Source: Archilochus colubris (Eukaryota; Chordata; Aves; Apodiformes; Trochilidae). Taken from it: 64,000 nucleotides of DNA. Of this stretch, positions 50,410 to 62,214 are shown piece after piece. The DNA lies in contig CM041083.1 in assembly GCA_023079485.1 (NCBI GenBank), forward strand, positions 144,784,052 to 144,848,051. Reading direction: 5' to 3'. How positions within the stretch are numbered: the stretch's first letter is position 1; each line of letters starts with the position of its first letter. Under the pieces are notes generated by a model. The model made no database searches. It saw nothing but the letters and a program-made list of their open reading frames with translations, and was not told where the DNA came from. Position numbers and translations under genes: made by a program.

Positions 50410-53400
50410 CCTACTTTTATGAGTCTGAAAAATCCACACTTTTCATGTGTCCTTTTCATGTGGTATTATTCACTGACATGGACTCTTCTAAAATGCTTAC
50501 TAATTTGTCAAATGCCCTCGAATGCCTGTGGCTGTCAGAAGTTCCAGGGATCTTAATTCATGTCTGAGTGTCATAGCATTTACCTCTTCAGTCATCCTGC
50601 TGCCTCTTGTAGTTTCTTAGCTCTCACCATGTATCTTCCAAATGTGTATTACAGCTGGGAAAAAGGGCAGCCATAGGTTACAGTTCTAATAGCCCTGGTA
50701 TTTTTATGTTGCAGTGTAAAGAAAATTTTAGCCTGTCTTTTTTCCCCTTAGAATAGCTATTTTAATCATAAGTAAGGGGACTTTCAGAACTTCTGTTACT
50801 GGTTCACTTATTCATAACGAAACTTGAAATTTACTCATGTGAGGTAATAGCATGTATTTTGCCTTAAAACTATCCAATATTAATAGTGTGATCTAACCAG
50901 TTTTGTTCAGAAGATAATGGATTTCAATTCTGCCTTCCTGTTGGAAAAGGGTAGATTCTCACTCCAAGAAAAGATAGGATTAGTCTATATTTTCATCAAG
51001 CTATTTTTTGAGTGCCTTGGTTTAGGCTCACATAAAGACTCAGGCAATGGTGAGAAATGCAGGCGATATCTTCTAGACACCGTCCCTCTTAGTAGGACCT
51101 ACTGCCCTGAGTCAAATTAAATTAAATGTCTTGTACAGAACACATGAAAAACAGATAGTTTCTAAGCAGCCTCCAGAAAAAGCTTAGTCATGAGCCTATA
51201 GATTACTCTAAGGTGACAGACTTTGGGCATTAAGTTAGTAATTTAAACATTATACATCATCAAGGCTTACATAAATACATGCACAGACAGAGGCAGGACT
51301 TTAAGAAACATCACAGATAGATGCCTACCCATTTTGGTCCCTCAGGCACTGAGACACAGAAAATGCATGCTTAAGGTTCTTAAACTCTTCCACTAGACCT
51401 CCAAATTAGTTGGCAAAGTCTAAAATCTGTCCCAGACTTTTAACAAAATTAACCTTAAATTACTCCAAATGTCAATTGCTACTTGAACAGCTGTGCAAAA
51501 TGATCCAAGTATTGTGCCTTTAAGGTGGAAGTGTGCTGTTTCAATTTTTATTTACAACAGATAGAGTGAAAAAAAAGTTCCCTTTTTAAAGACAGCAGCT
51601 ACCCAAATATTTCTTCTGTACTTTAATTATCCCTTATAATTTGCCCTAGGGTACTTTACATAGTATATAAAGAACTACACTATATTTGCTGACAAGTCCT
51701 GTATGCAATGTGACAAAGTTGCAAAATAAAGGAGTTAATTTGATCTTAAATGAGATGTTCATAGAAGACCTTTTACTTTATAGTTGGCAGATTCCATTGC
51801 TTTGACTCAGTACAAACTGGAAAACAAGTTTCAGATGTGCATTCATTATGGTGTCAGGTTAGAAATAAAATATCTTGTCCAAAAGTGTGCAAAGAATTAA
51901 AACAATCTTTTTCCTCAGCTGGCTACTCAAGAGCAAGATGTTGAAAAGTAGAATTATCACTTATTGGAAGAAGCTATTTTTAAAATAGTTTTAATTCCAT
52001 GGTGAAATAAAACAGTTCTACTGTTCCAAAGGAAAAATTTTATTTAGAAAAATAAAACCAAGAAAAATTTTAATATGAAGTGTTCCTGAAGTTACTGTCT
52101 GAAACCACAAAGTACAGATTTTAAACTTCGACTTTTTACACAGGAATTATCAATACATTTGATTACATTTCATACTTGATTATCAAGGACAGAATTGATT
52201 CAATCTGCTATACACTGTTAATAACTTTTCATCCAGAGGTGATTATTCATAGTTATTACAAATTTTCACATGCATGATAAACTGGAAGAAAAACATAAGA
52301 GGCAATTTCTGTAACTGAGGTAAGACTTCCATCATGGACTTTCCACTCAGCATGGGCAACCCAAACCTAGAACAAAATTTGGTAAAGCCCATTAACATAT
52401 TCTGCATTTTCAGCAGCGTAACTGACAGTGGAAGTGTATCCCTAGCTGCCCCTGACAGTGTTTCATTTAAGTGTTATTTAAAACAAATTTCCAATGCAAT
52501 AAAGCCTCTCCCCTCTGCAAACGTAAATTATATTTAATATGCCTGGGAACAAGGGAGGCTGCCAAAATCTGAGGCAAGCCAGCCTTTATGACTTCAGTCC
52601 GTTCTCAGCCCTTGATTACAATTTGATTTCCTTTGGCATCAAAAGACAAACTATTTTAGTGAACAATGTTCTTCCTTTACCAAGAGCAAGTTACTTGGCA
52701 GAGGGCCTATTTACTTGCAGACAACATGTCCAGCCTCCCAGCAACGGCAGACCCGCGGACTTTGATTTAAAGCAGCACAAAGTAAGAAAAACAGAACAGA
52801 ATGTATATTGCTCACTTGAGAGGCTTATTGTTTAAACTGCCTACTTATCATTAGACTGTGTTCCAATCCTCAACACTTTCTTTTGTCTACTTTATGTCAG
52901 ACATATGGCCACGTTGGGATGCTGACAGCAGTTTTAACACTGCTGCTCTATACGTACTACTTGTAATTTGTTCTATCTTATAGTCAAGCCTTTCTTCAAA
53001 GAAGAAAGTGAATTTTAAATGCTGCTGTTAATAACTGTAACCATCTGACAAGAAGATATAAAAGTGATGTGTTTGGAATGATGGCAGAGTTCATTCATCT
53101 ACACTAGGAGGCTTGTAGATGTTAAAGTATTCAAAATGAAACATCTATTATAGTAAGACATGAAACCCACAAAGACTCCTGAATTCAGTAACAAAAAATA
53201 AAATGTTTCCATAGTCTTAATGTCCACTGCCACCACTATGTCACAAGAGAAACAAAAATAAAAGAAAAGGAGAAACACATTTTAAACAGGCAGAAATTTT
53301 ACTCAGCCTTTTTGTTTACCAGGTTTTGGGTAACCGTATATCTCCCTTGAGTTTGCAATAGTATGTTTTTCCCCTTCTCATCACTATTTGAGCACCAAGA

Positions 53401-56085
53401 ATGCCCTTTTGCCTCTTTTTCTGTTTGTTTGTTTTACTTAAGTACCTTAAACCTGATATTGCCATCAGGAGGCAAGAATGGGTGGGAGAGCAGTGGGTCC
53501 CAGGCAGTCCTGCCTGCCCAGTCCAGGCAGGAGCCTTCATGCCTGCAGAAAGAGCACCAGGGCTTGCTTGCTCTTTCCCCCGAATCTTCCCCGGGGGCAA
53601 AGGTGCCTCCTGAACACATTAGGCTCCTCAGTGGTTTCACTTGAATTCTGCACCTTACAAGACCTTTTCAGTTCCACTGTAGATTAAGAAGCTTCCAACA
53701 GTTATGTTCTTACATTAGAAAATGTTGTTTCATTGACAGGAAAAAAAAATGTGAGAAAATATCCTCACTTAGGGACTGTTTTGTTTTAAAAATCTGATAG
53801 AAATTATTGATAATGTTAGCACTGTATTTAATTTTTAATTACTTTCTTTTTCTTTTTTTTTTAGTCAAAAGTGAATAAAGGAACTACGGGTCTGAATTAG
53901 AGCACCATATTTCAATGGTCTCTAAGCAGAATATATTCATCTGTCTCTCAGAATCTGGTAAAGAATTTCAGTTAATTTTTAGTTTTAAAAACTATTAAAT
54001 TAAATCACAGAATTTCCAAAAGTATAAGCATTATGAAGTTTAACCAGCTTTGTTCAAGATCAAAATCCAACTGAATAGAAGAATGAGATACTATAATCTA
54101 ACCTCCTTCACTATAGCAAAGAGGCACTAGACTGAAACAGAAATGAGCATCACATAATTATAATAAAAGGTAAAACAATAAAAATAATTAGAAAAATGAC
54201 ATGTTTACATATCTTGTTGAAAAATTCAAAAGCACATTAGAGAGGAAAGGGACAAAGGGAGACAGGATTATATATGTGTCTGAACTATTACTGATAGGAA
54301 AATTGAAATTGCATAAGATCATTAAAGTCTTGAGCATTGTGTTACTGTCATGCTGAACAAAGAATAAGGTCTGGGAAAAAAAATAAATGTCTCCCATGCA
54401 CTCTAAAGATTGTCATAAGTAATAAAAGGAAAGTGCAGCTGGGTGTGTGTTTTGAGAACATGTTCATTGTAAGTCTGCTGGAGTAGAACAAGAAGGTAGG
54501 CTGGAAGGAAATAATGTTATTATATCTCAGCTGGAAAATTCCTGTAATATTTAAGGAAAAAAATCAGAAAAAAAATCTACAAGGATTTTTAACTGTTCCA
54601 GTATTTCTTGAGAAATAGGAGCAATACAGGGTAATTCAAAACCACTGAAGGATTATTGCTGTGTAGGTTTTCAGATAAGTTTCATGGATTGTAGTTTATT
54701 TTATAAGGAATATCAGTGAGCTAACCCAAATGATGCATGGCAGATCCAATTTGCTGGCATAACTCTCAGAAATCTTTGGATTGCTTGTTGGTTCTGGCAA
54801 ACATGGTTAACTAGAGAATTGCTACATTGCAGCCATTGCAGTTTTCCCTTAAACATGGAGACAGATACCTATAAGACTGGCTAAGCAGGACTGTACACAA
54901 TTTAAGAAAGAGTAATAGTCAGAGCCAGTGCTTATGCCCCTGTCACACTGACAAGATCCATGTGAAGCACTGGGCTGGTGTTTCTCTGCTGTCAGACAGA
55001 TTGTCAGTCATCAATTTACTCTAAAGACACAAACACCTTGTTTTCCCTATCAGTGAAAAAACACAGAAAGACAGAGAAACCATCAAGCAGATACTTTCTT
55101 GGATGATTCACCTGTGTTTTAGGAGACCTGAATCTAAACAATCTCTCTTGTAATTCCACAGAGGTAGTAATCTAAATTCACTTTTTAAGAGATTGTTCTT
55201 AGCAGCTAGTTACTGAAGATTATATTACTGAATATTATGTTACTGGTCCATGTCTTTCTCCCAGTGATTAGAGGAGCTCCATTTTGCTTACTGGACGATG
55301 GACAGAAAAAGTAGCTGGCCCCCAGTGTTTAAGATATGTACCCAAGATACTGGTGCAAGATTCAGCTCCAATGACCACATCACTGGAAATAAAACTTCAA
55401 CAGCTCGATAGTTGGAGCCCTCACCAAGTTCAGTTTGAAGCCCTGTCATTTAAAGAAAGGACTTTAAGACAAATTGCTACAGTCAATTTGAACATGCAAC
55501 TATCAAGGAAAACAAAAAGCCAGAAAGCAGCAGCAGGGTATGTTGTGCATGATTCATCCATTGAGCTCACAGGAGACAGAAGCAGATGAATGGCACACTT
55601 GAGTAGTCATATTCTGGAAGCTATGAAGCTTTTGTTTCATTAGGAAGCCTGCTGTGGGACAGTCAACAGGCACAGTGGCTGAGACACCATCCAAGATGTG
55701 GATGTTTAGACACTCAAACAGTGACAAGGTATTGAAGTGGATTAATGCAGTTGCAGATGGTTCTGATGGTGTCAATCATGCCTAAAAGTGAACCTGGGCT
55801 CTTTTTAGGGAGTGGGAGGTGCCTTAAGTCTTTAAGACTCCAGATTTCATATGGGAACTGTTCCTCTACATCCAGTAGTGCAAAGCTAATAAACAAACAG
55901 TAAATAATGATTTGGACAAGGACAATGAGAGCTAAAAATGACCTAGTTCAATTTTCTACTCCACATCTTCCCTATCTCATTGGTCTACATCATCCTTAAG
56001 AATACTTTTTTCTTTCACAGCTCATTCACATTCTAAGCAAAGAAAAAAATTACTGTAACATCACCATTTTAAAACTTCAAATACC
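50410..56085. other. Intergenic DNA, no gene recognised
   Basis: Mostly AT-rich. Two less AT-rich patches, 52530-52830 and 53460-53650, hold open frames on several strands without a known domain. Competing short inverted repeats occur at 53501-53531. The frame at 55284-55589 plus (101 codons) has no recognisable family. Confidence 0.5.
53501..53531. repeat. Nested alternating inverted repeats
   Basis: caggcag (53501-53507), cctgcctg (53509-53516) and caggcagg (53524-53531) allow two mutually exclusive hairpins that share the central arm. This is a small palindromic cluster in a GC-richer patch and may be chance. Confidence 0.5.
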
Positions 56086-56087
56086 AG

Positions 56088-56153
56088 AGCCAAATTCATC
56101 CCTGATGTGATCTCATTAGCTTAATGAGATTGCACCAGGGATGTAATTGTCCC
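56088..56153. mobile_element. Palindromic MITE-like element (ancient)
   Basis: Left arm 56097-56118 and right arm 56122-56143 pair at 21 of 22 positions (two as G-T wobbles, one A-C mismatch) around the three-base loop gct. Weaker pairing continues outward through 'ccaaatt' on the left and 'taattgtcc' on the right. From memory this closely follows a palindromic sequence common in turtle, crocodile and bird DNA ('ccaaattcatccctgg...' and its complement). I therefore interpret it as the relic of a short palindromic DNA-transposon-derived repeat. The symmetrical structure could also mimic a small RNA precursor. No flanking target duplication is obvious. Confidence 0.7.
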
Positions 56154-59100
56154 AAGGACTAACTGAAATTAAGAGTAATATATTTTTTTTGTAAAATCCT
56201 GTAATATGCTTTCATTAACTTTGTTCCCCCAACCCCATATTTAACCTCTCTTCCTCTCTTCACTCATTGTCAGTGTAAATGCAGCTCATCACCAAGGTAA
56301 GATTAAGCACATTAACTACATGAAGAAGACAGCATTCTGAATTTACCTAATAATCTTTTCTCCCCCCCTCTTAATGGACTGATTTCAACTCCATGAAGCA
56401 AAATGCAAATACTGCCTCTGCCCATAATGAAAAGGTTTTTAAAAAGCACCAGGTATCAGGTGCATTTTTTAATTGTATTTTTTTCTTCATTTTCTTTTCC
56501 TCTCAATCTCCTTCAAACTGGCAAAAATTCAGTGACTGTTTTGCTGCGTCATGTATTAAATGTTTCACTTCATTGTAATACCAAGGCTTCAATCCTTCTT
56601 TCAAACTGTGACTATTAATAAGTATTGCATCCTCTGGCTTTTCTGAGCTAAAGCAAATGAACTGTGGCCTCATTGAAATGATATGGTCTCTTGACCCTGT
56701 GTGCAGTTTAAAATGATGTAACCTGAATCATTTTAATCTGAAGGCTGGAACAAGTCAAAATCTGTAATGAGTTCAAGACAATTCAAGACATCAGAAGATC
56801 TATCTTGACATAAAAGATGCATTTTTTGCATACAAAAGCTGTAACATCATATACCTCATGAGTGATACAGACATGAAAAACCCTGCCCAGTAGTTGTATC
56901 CCTGGCCAATGATGACTTCACAGACAAGATCTTGCACGAGGTATGAAATAATTGATAGTAAAAGTGACACCAGAGATAAATGTTCTTATGACTTTTCCAA
57001 CTGAATAAACTTTATAGTGAGGGTTTAAACTTATGCAGTTTCTAAACAGGCAGACTTTTAAAAACTTAGGGAAGATGCTGCCTTTCAATGGTGAGTTTGT
57101 TACAGATTTTGAGAATAATATGTTTGTCTCTCCAACACTCTCTGAGATGCTGCTTCTGAAAACAACCTTCAAGTATGCTTGGAGTTCCTTCCTGCTTCCA
57201 CTGTGATCACATCCAGAGATCTCCACAAACCTCAGAGACAAAGTTTTACTCCACTAAAGTGAATGAAAAAATATTATAAAACTGGTTTAGGTTCTTTTTT
57301 TTGTTTGGTTTTTGTTTGTTTGTTACCTCTAAACACTTTTTGTAAGTGTTAGTGTTTATCAATATGAGGAGTCCAGTCTTAAAACTGGGAAAACTTAGGG
57401 ATGCTGATCCCCGTCTGGAAAGCAACTCATCTAGGCATAAAACTCTGTCCCAAATGTCAAATCCAAAAGACCATCCTCTCTTTTTTAGCAGTTTAAGAAA
57501 CAGCTTCTGCTCATATTATGCAGAGGTGAGTTGGTGCTCTGTTCTCATCTTGTGAGCTAACAACCTAATGGCAGAGGGAAAAGGCAAATTAAACAGGGCA
57601 CTATGAACTCAGACTGCAGAGTATCCAGCAGACCTGAATGTAACAAGCTTGAATTAAATAATTAGAATGCCAAGGAAAAAAAATCTTCAGAGAGCAAAGG
57701 GTGTTCTTGGTCACTGATTGCTATTTAAATTGGTTTGGCCTCTAACGATTTAGAGATGGTCAAAATGCATGAATTTCTCTAAACTTTATGTGCTTGGCTG
57801 TGATGACTGAAGAGAGGGAAAAGTCCAATTTGCATAGCTCATTTTTATAGACGGTTAAGCTTTTGAGTGGATTAATAAAGTTTAGTACTTTTGAAGATGA
57901 AGGTTTGTATTAAATGACAGGCATTCAAGTTAAAAATAAAATGAAAACAACATATACAAACACTGATTAGAAACCCATACAATACCTATTTACCAAGGTT
58001 AAGGTCAGACAGTTATTATAGTCAGATAACCAAAACATCTGCACAGGAAAAGCTTTCAAATTTCACCAAATTATGTATCAAATAATTTTATGGGTCTCAT
58101 GGTGCTGCTGAAATCCTTGAAGACTGGAGTGTGCTGAAACAGCTTGCCAGCTTGCAGCTCCAGCAAGAAGTCTTCTAATAGGTATTCACTCACTTTCCAA
58201 GTGGGATGCTATTCAAATTCTCCAGCCCTATATTTTTACATTAAATAATGGAATTTTTTTTTTTTTTTGTGTAACAAGGTTTGACATAAGAAAGAGAGAA
58301 ATAGACAAAAGCTACTGCTCTTCAAACCCCCCCAAAATAAACCCTGTCATGCAAATTTCAACCCCAAGCAGGTTTATACCCATGGAGAGACTGTATTAAA
58401 GAAAAAATTATTACTGGACTTTTTTTTAGTTTCCAGTTAAATCAGAAAGAAAATTTGTAACTTGTTTATAATTCGTCTTTATACATTTGTCACCAAATTA
58501 AAAGAAAAAAAAAAGGAAAAAGACAAAGTAATTAAACTAAGAGATTAAATTCACAAGTTGTGACTCAACATTTTATATCTTTAAAAAGCAAAACCAAATA
58601 AAAGCCTTTTAATGCTTTGGCAAATATTACTTTGGCTACCTTTGTCAGCAGATTAAAGTTGTCATGGCCTCCCCTTAGATGAGGACTGGCATGTAAATAA
58701 AAATTACACTTATATTTAATGAAAAAAGGAAAGTGCCTGTAGTCTGTCAGTATCTAAATTTACTGTATCAGTGATTACAGCAGTATAAATGGTCTCAAAC
58801 CAGTCACAAAATCCCTACTACTCTTCAGGGCAGTGATTTCAGTTCCAGAATGATGTACTGAAGTATTTTCTTTGTTTGCTTCATTTACACAATGAAAAAG
58901 GAACATATTATTTCCAGTACTAAAGGTGCCCACATTATATGCCCAAAAAACTGAATGAGCATATACCACTCAAAAACATATGGTACACTATTTTTTCTTT
59001 TCAAAGAAAAATATTTCATCCATAACTGAATGTGAATCTTCAAAACATAAGAAAAGAACCCTCAGAAAAGGAGCAATTAAAAAAAAATACAAATCACAAA

Positions 59101-59770
59101 ACATGGGATGGACAAGGTTTCTCCCTCTACCCCAAAATTAAATGGAAGCTTTCTTAGTGCAAGAACAGTGTTCTGTTAAACAATTAAACATCCTATAAAC
59201 ACTCATAAGCATCACAATTAAACACCCATATAGAATTGCTAGTGTAGAACTGGACATAGTGATAAGTTTAGCTAATAATACCTCCATGGGGTCTTTAATA
59301 ATTAGATATTCAAAGACACTGATTAACAGTATTTTAAAACAACTATTAGCAGGAATTGCCATCTTAGGGGAGGCTCGTGTACTAGCAAAATTAAATGCAG
59401 GCCTTGGGAGCACTGTTGGGCAGTGCCATGCAGGCAAGTCAGAGGAGCCAAGGTCTGATTGGTCTTGATACCTCTGGTACCCACACCAACACTCCAGCTG
59501 TTTCCAGTTGTGTTCAGTGCGTACGCAGTGAGACTCTAACATATGACACCAAGCTTTGTTTCACATCTTACACTTGGAATGAGGTTGCAAAGGGGTTAGC
59601 CAAATGTTAGTCAGGTGGTGTCTGCTTTGATTGCATAAGTTCCTGTGAATATCTGGGAATCCCTGAGAAAGTCAAAAGAAACTGCTTTGTGGGCGTCGCT
59701 TCAAAGGGCTGGGATGGACAGTGTGCTGGATCCTTTTTCCCAACAGCATCTAAATTTGTCTTCATTGTTC

Positions 59771-59794
59771 TTTTTTTTTTTTTTTTTTTTTTTT
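59771..59794 (+). repeat. T24 homopolymer
   Basis: Twenty-four consecutive T, the longest homopolymer in the window. It could be the poly-A tail of a minus-strand retrocopy extending to its right, but the 59795-60015 sequence has no polyadenylation signal or gene resemblance I can recognise, so I call it simple sequence. Confidence 0.8.
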
Positions 59795-60905
59795 CTGCTT
59801 AGTACTAAACCTGGATCCCAGCCAGCAAGGGACAACAATATCTTGAGAGAGAACCTCATGCATCCCACACGGGTCATCTACATTGTCTGGGATCCATGTG
59901 CATCAGAGATTACACCAGTGAAAAACAAAAGAATTACGCAACAGAAAGGTCTTGATGAGAGTAAACAAGAGAAACGTGACTTACTGCTGAAGCACTTTCC
60001 TGCCTGTAGCTGAAGCAGAAGGACAAGAGGAGATCCACCCTTCAAAACTTCTCAGATAGTAACATGAAAGTGCAGCAAATAAGGAACTGGAGTCTCATGT
60101 ACTGTTGCCCGGTGTTTCTGTTTAGTCAGTACTGTTCCTTAGAGCAAAGATAAAGAATTAAATCATATGCAATTTCATACAAAAACGTGCATTTGTTTTA
60201 AGATCCAGCTGATAACATTGATAGTCTTAGGTAAATTAAAAGTGTGCTACTAAAGTCAGTGCTGGTTTATGCAAATGGAAAATCAACCACACCCATGAGA
60301 GAGTTTGACTGAGAGGAAGACTGTAGGACTGTTAAAATCCTGGTCTCTTCTGCAAAAGGTCACTTGATCTCACATCAACCATCAGAGCAGTGAAGCCAAA
60401 GCCAGCTCAAAGCCCTTGGCACAACTTCCCCCCCTAAGCATACACTCCAAGAATCATTCAGCTTGCCAAGGCTCAGCAGGTTCCCCAAACCCAGCAATGC
60501 GTGTCCATGGCCCAGTTGTCCTTGCTTGTAGCCCTGCCTTTGGCTCTGCACGTGCCAGCAGTGGGACCAGCACAGCTCTGAAGGAAGGGGATGGCAGAAG
60601 AGGCAGTATTGAGCTGGAGAAACTTAAGCTGGAGATTGGCTCCTGCTTTCTCTCCCATAACTTGTCAGCAACAGCACATTGCTTCACTGAGCACAGGTAC
60701 ATCTGCTCCAGCTGGGAAAGGGGAGACCCAACAAGAAACTGGCTGAGGGTGGGCTTGAATATATATATATATGAATATTGATGGGGAGCTTACTACCCAG
60801 AAGTGCTTGGAAAGGTGCTGGGAAGCCTCAAGGCACAATACTATATTTTTCTCACCTGTTTCTGTTCACGTATTGACTATTGTCAATATACTACTTTAGG
60901 CTTTT

Positions 60906-60971
60906 GCCCTTTTGGGGGGGCAAGCTTGTGTTCCTTGTGTATGAACTGTGTTCTGAGATACCCAAAAGGGC
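60906..60971. repeat. Inverted repeat with 11-bp perfect arms
   Basis: gcccttttggg (60906-60916) and cccaaaagggc (60961-60971) are exact reverse complements 44 bases apart. The pairing does not extend more than one or two bases further. There is no associated gene. Confidence 0.55.
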
Positions 60972-61534
60972 AGTGCAAGCCAAAAATAATCAGAGGTAGC
61001 TCAGATGTTGGATTTAAGCATACCTTACACCTATATGACAAGGATGTATTATTCTGAAAAGCCTTTTTCAGCTGCTGTCTAATTCTAGAGCTACTTCAGC
61101 TCCTTTGGTAAATAAATAGACTATTGTGGTAGTCCAAAATGCATAGAGACTTCTCAGCTTTCACAGGACTAAGTCAACAAACACATTCTTACCTAAACCA
61201 GGTCAGAATAAAAATACCAGATGCTTCTCTACCTGTTTTGATCCAATAAGCTTTCTCAAAGCATACCTAACACCCACACTACTGTGCTGCTTCCCTTTAA
61301 AATAAAACCTGCCTCACTTATTGGAACAATACAAATCCACAACCATCATCTCACCTTGAGAATGCTAGAACTGGGATCCAAATCATTCAAATTAGGGTGG
61401 TCTCAAACCAGAGCTGCTGAAGCAGTGCCACTATACACAGTAGTTAATGGCAGCCAGGTCAAAAGAAGGGTTTAGCTCTTGTGAAGTTGCACCTGAACTC
61501 TCCAGTTTTAGGAACCCCTCTGCAAGAAAGATGT

Positions 61535-62002
61535 TGAGAAAATGAAGAAAGTCTAGAAGAGAGGCAGCAAGATGAGTGCATGGCACATTAGGAGAGGCTG
61601 AGAGATCTGGATTTGTTCAGCCTTGAAAGGAGAACATGTGGGGTAAAATTTATCACACTCTGCAGCTGCCAAATGGAAGGTTGCAGAGATGATGGATGAC
61701 ACACAGCCAGGCTCTTCCCTGCCATGTGCATCAATGGTGTGAGAAATGATGGGTGCAAGTTGGAAACAAGGAAATTCTCTTTATATATAAGGGGGAGGGG
61801 AGGTGGAAATGGAGGTAAGTGGATGCCTGAATAAGTTGCCCAAGAAGCCTGTGGAGTTGCTACCTTTGAAGATACTGAAAAGTTACTGGACAAGTCTCCC
61901 AGCAACCTGATTAAATGAGCCTGATTTGTGCAGGGAACTGAAGGCAATGACATTTTTAGTTGTCCCTCCCAGCCTTAGTTTTCCCAGGTTTCTGTGGCTC
62001 CA
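61535..62002 (+). mobile_element. CR1 LINE 3' fragment, diverged, plus strand
   Basis: The order of motifs follows the CR1 ORF2 C-terminal region: a gaggcagcaagatgag block near 61560, 'aggagaggctgagagatctgg', 'gttcagccttgaaagg', then a 'ggaaacaaggaaattctc' segment. It continues with 'gttgcccaagaagcctgtggagttgc' (equivalent to the RLPREVVE region). The 3' UTR-like 'tagttgtccctcccagcc' near 61957-61974 and a single degraded tail unit follow near 61990-62002. Several indels break the reading frame. It is older than the 34978 copy. Confidence 0.8.
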
Positions 62003-62130
62003 CAGAAGGAAATACAATAGATGAGGGCTGAATGTAACCCCACAGTTGGAGCACTTGGCTTGCAAGATGTGAATTGAGGTCCCCAGAACTAAATGTCTGC
62101 TTACACATAAAAGTGCATGCACACACATAC
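62003..62130. other. Spacer between two CR1 3' ends, with a tRNA-like stretch
   Basis: This 128-base interval is not clearly CR1. Its centre (62043-62082) reads cagttggagcacttggctt, then gcaagatgtgaattgaggtcccc. It resembles a tRNA D-arm through T-arm with degenerate A-box and B-box at roughly tRNA spacing but slightly shortened. There is no intact acceptor stem, so it is not a functional tRNA. It could be a tRNA-derived SINE head or chance. Confidence 0.3.
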
Positions 62131-62208
62131 AGGGGTATGGACTGGGCCTGGATGTGGTGATTTCTAGAGGTCCCTTTCAACCCCTAGCACTCTGTGATTA
62201 CTGTGAAA
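62131..62208 (+). mobile_element. Second CR1 LINE 3' end, plus strand
   Basis: 'ggggtatggactggg', then 'gatttctagaggtccctttc', 'aacccctagcactctgtgatt' corresponds to the CR1 3' UTR and first tail octamer. It repeats the same 3' UTR segment already present at about 61940-62002. Two CR1 ends are therefore present in the same orientation. The body of this second copy is at most about 130 bases, which is extreme 5' truncation. Confidence 0.75.
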
Positions 62209-62214
62209 GCATTA

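Larger units (their letters stand above)
56160..61525. other. Intergenic DNA, no gene recognised
   Basis: AT-rich except for 60400-60780, which is GC-richer and carries frames on both strands (60416-60781 plus, 121 codons; 60454-60702 minus) of no known family. The frame at 59138-59542 minus (134 codons) likewise matches nothing I know. A 24-base T run lies at 59771-59794 and a TA repeat near 60756-60772. Confidence 0.5.

Noticed and set aside
59138..59542. 134-codon open frame on the minus strand with hydrophobic C-terminal part
   Set aside because: I considered a retroviral remnant because of a hydrophobic stretch, but no viral or cellular motif is recognisable and no LTR or neighbouring viral segment is present.
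59771..60015. T24 run as the tail of a minus-strand processed pseudogene
   Set aside because: No polyadenylation signal on the minus strand next to the tail, and the adjoining 220 bases resemble no gene I know.
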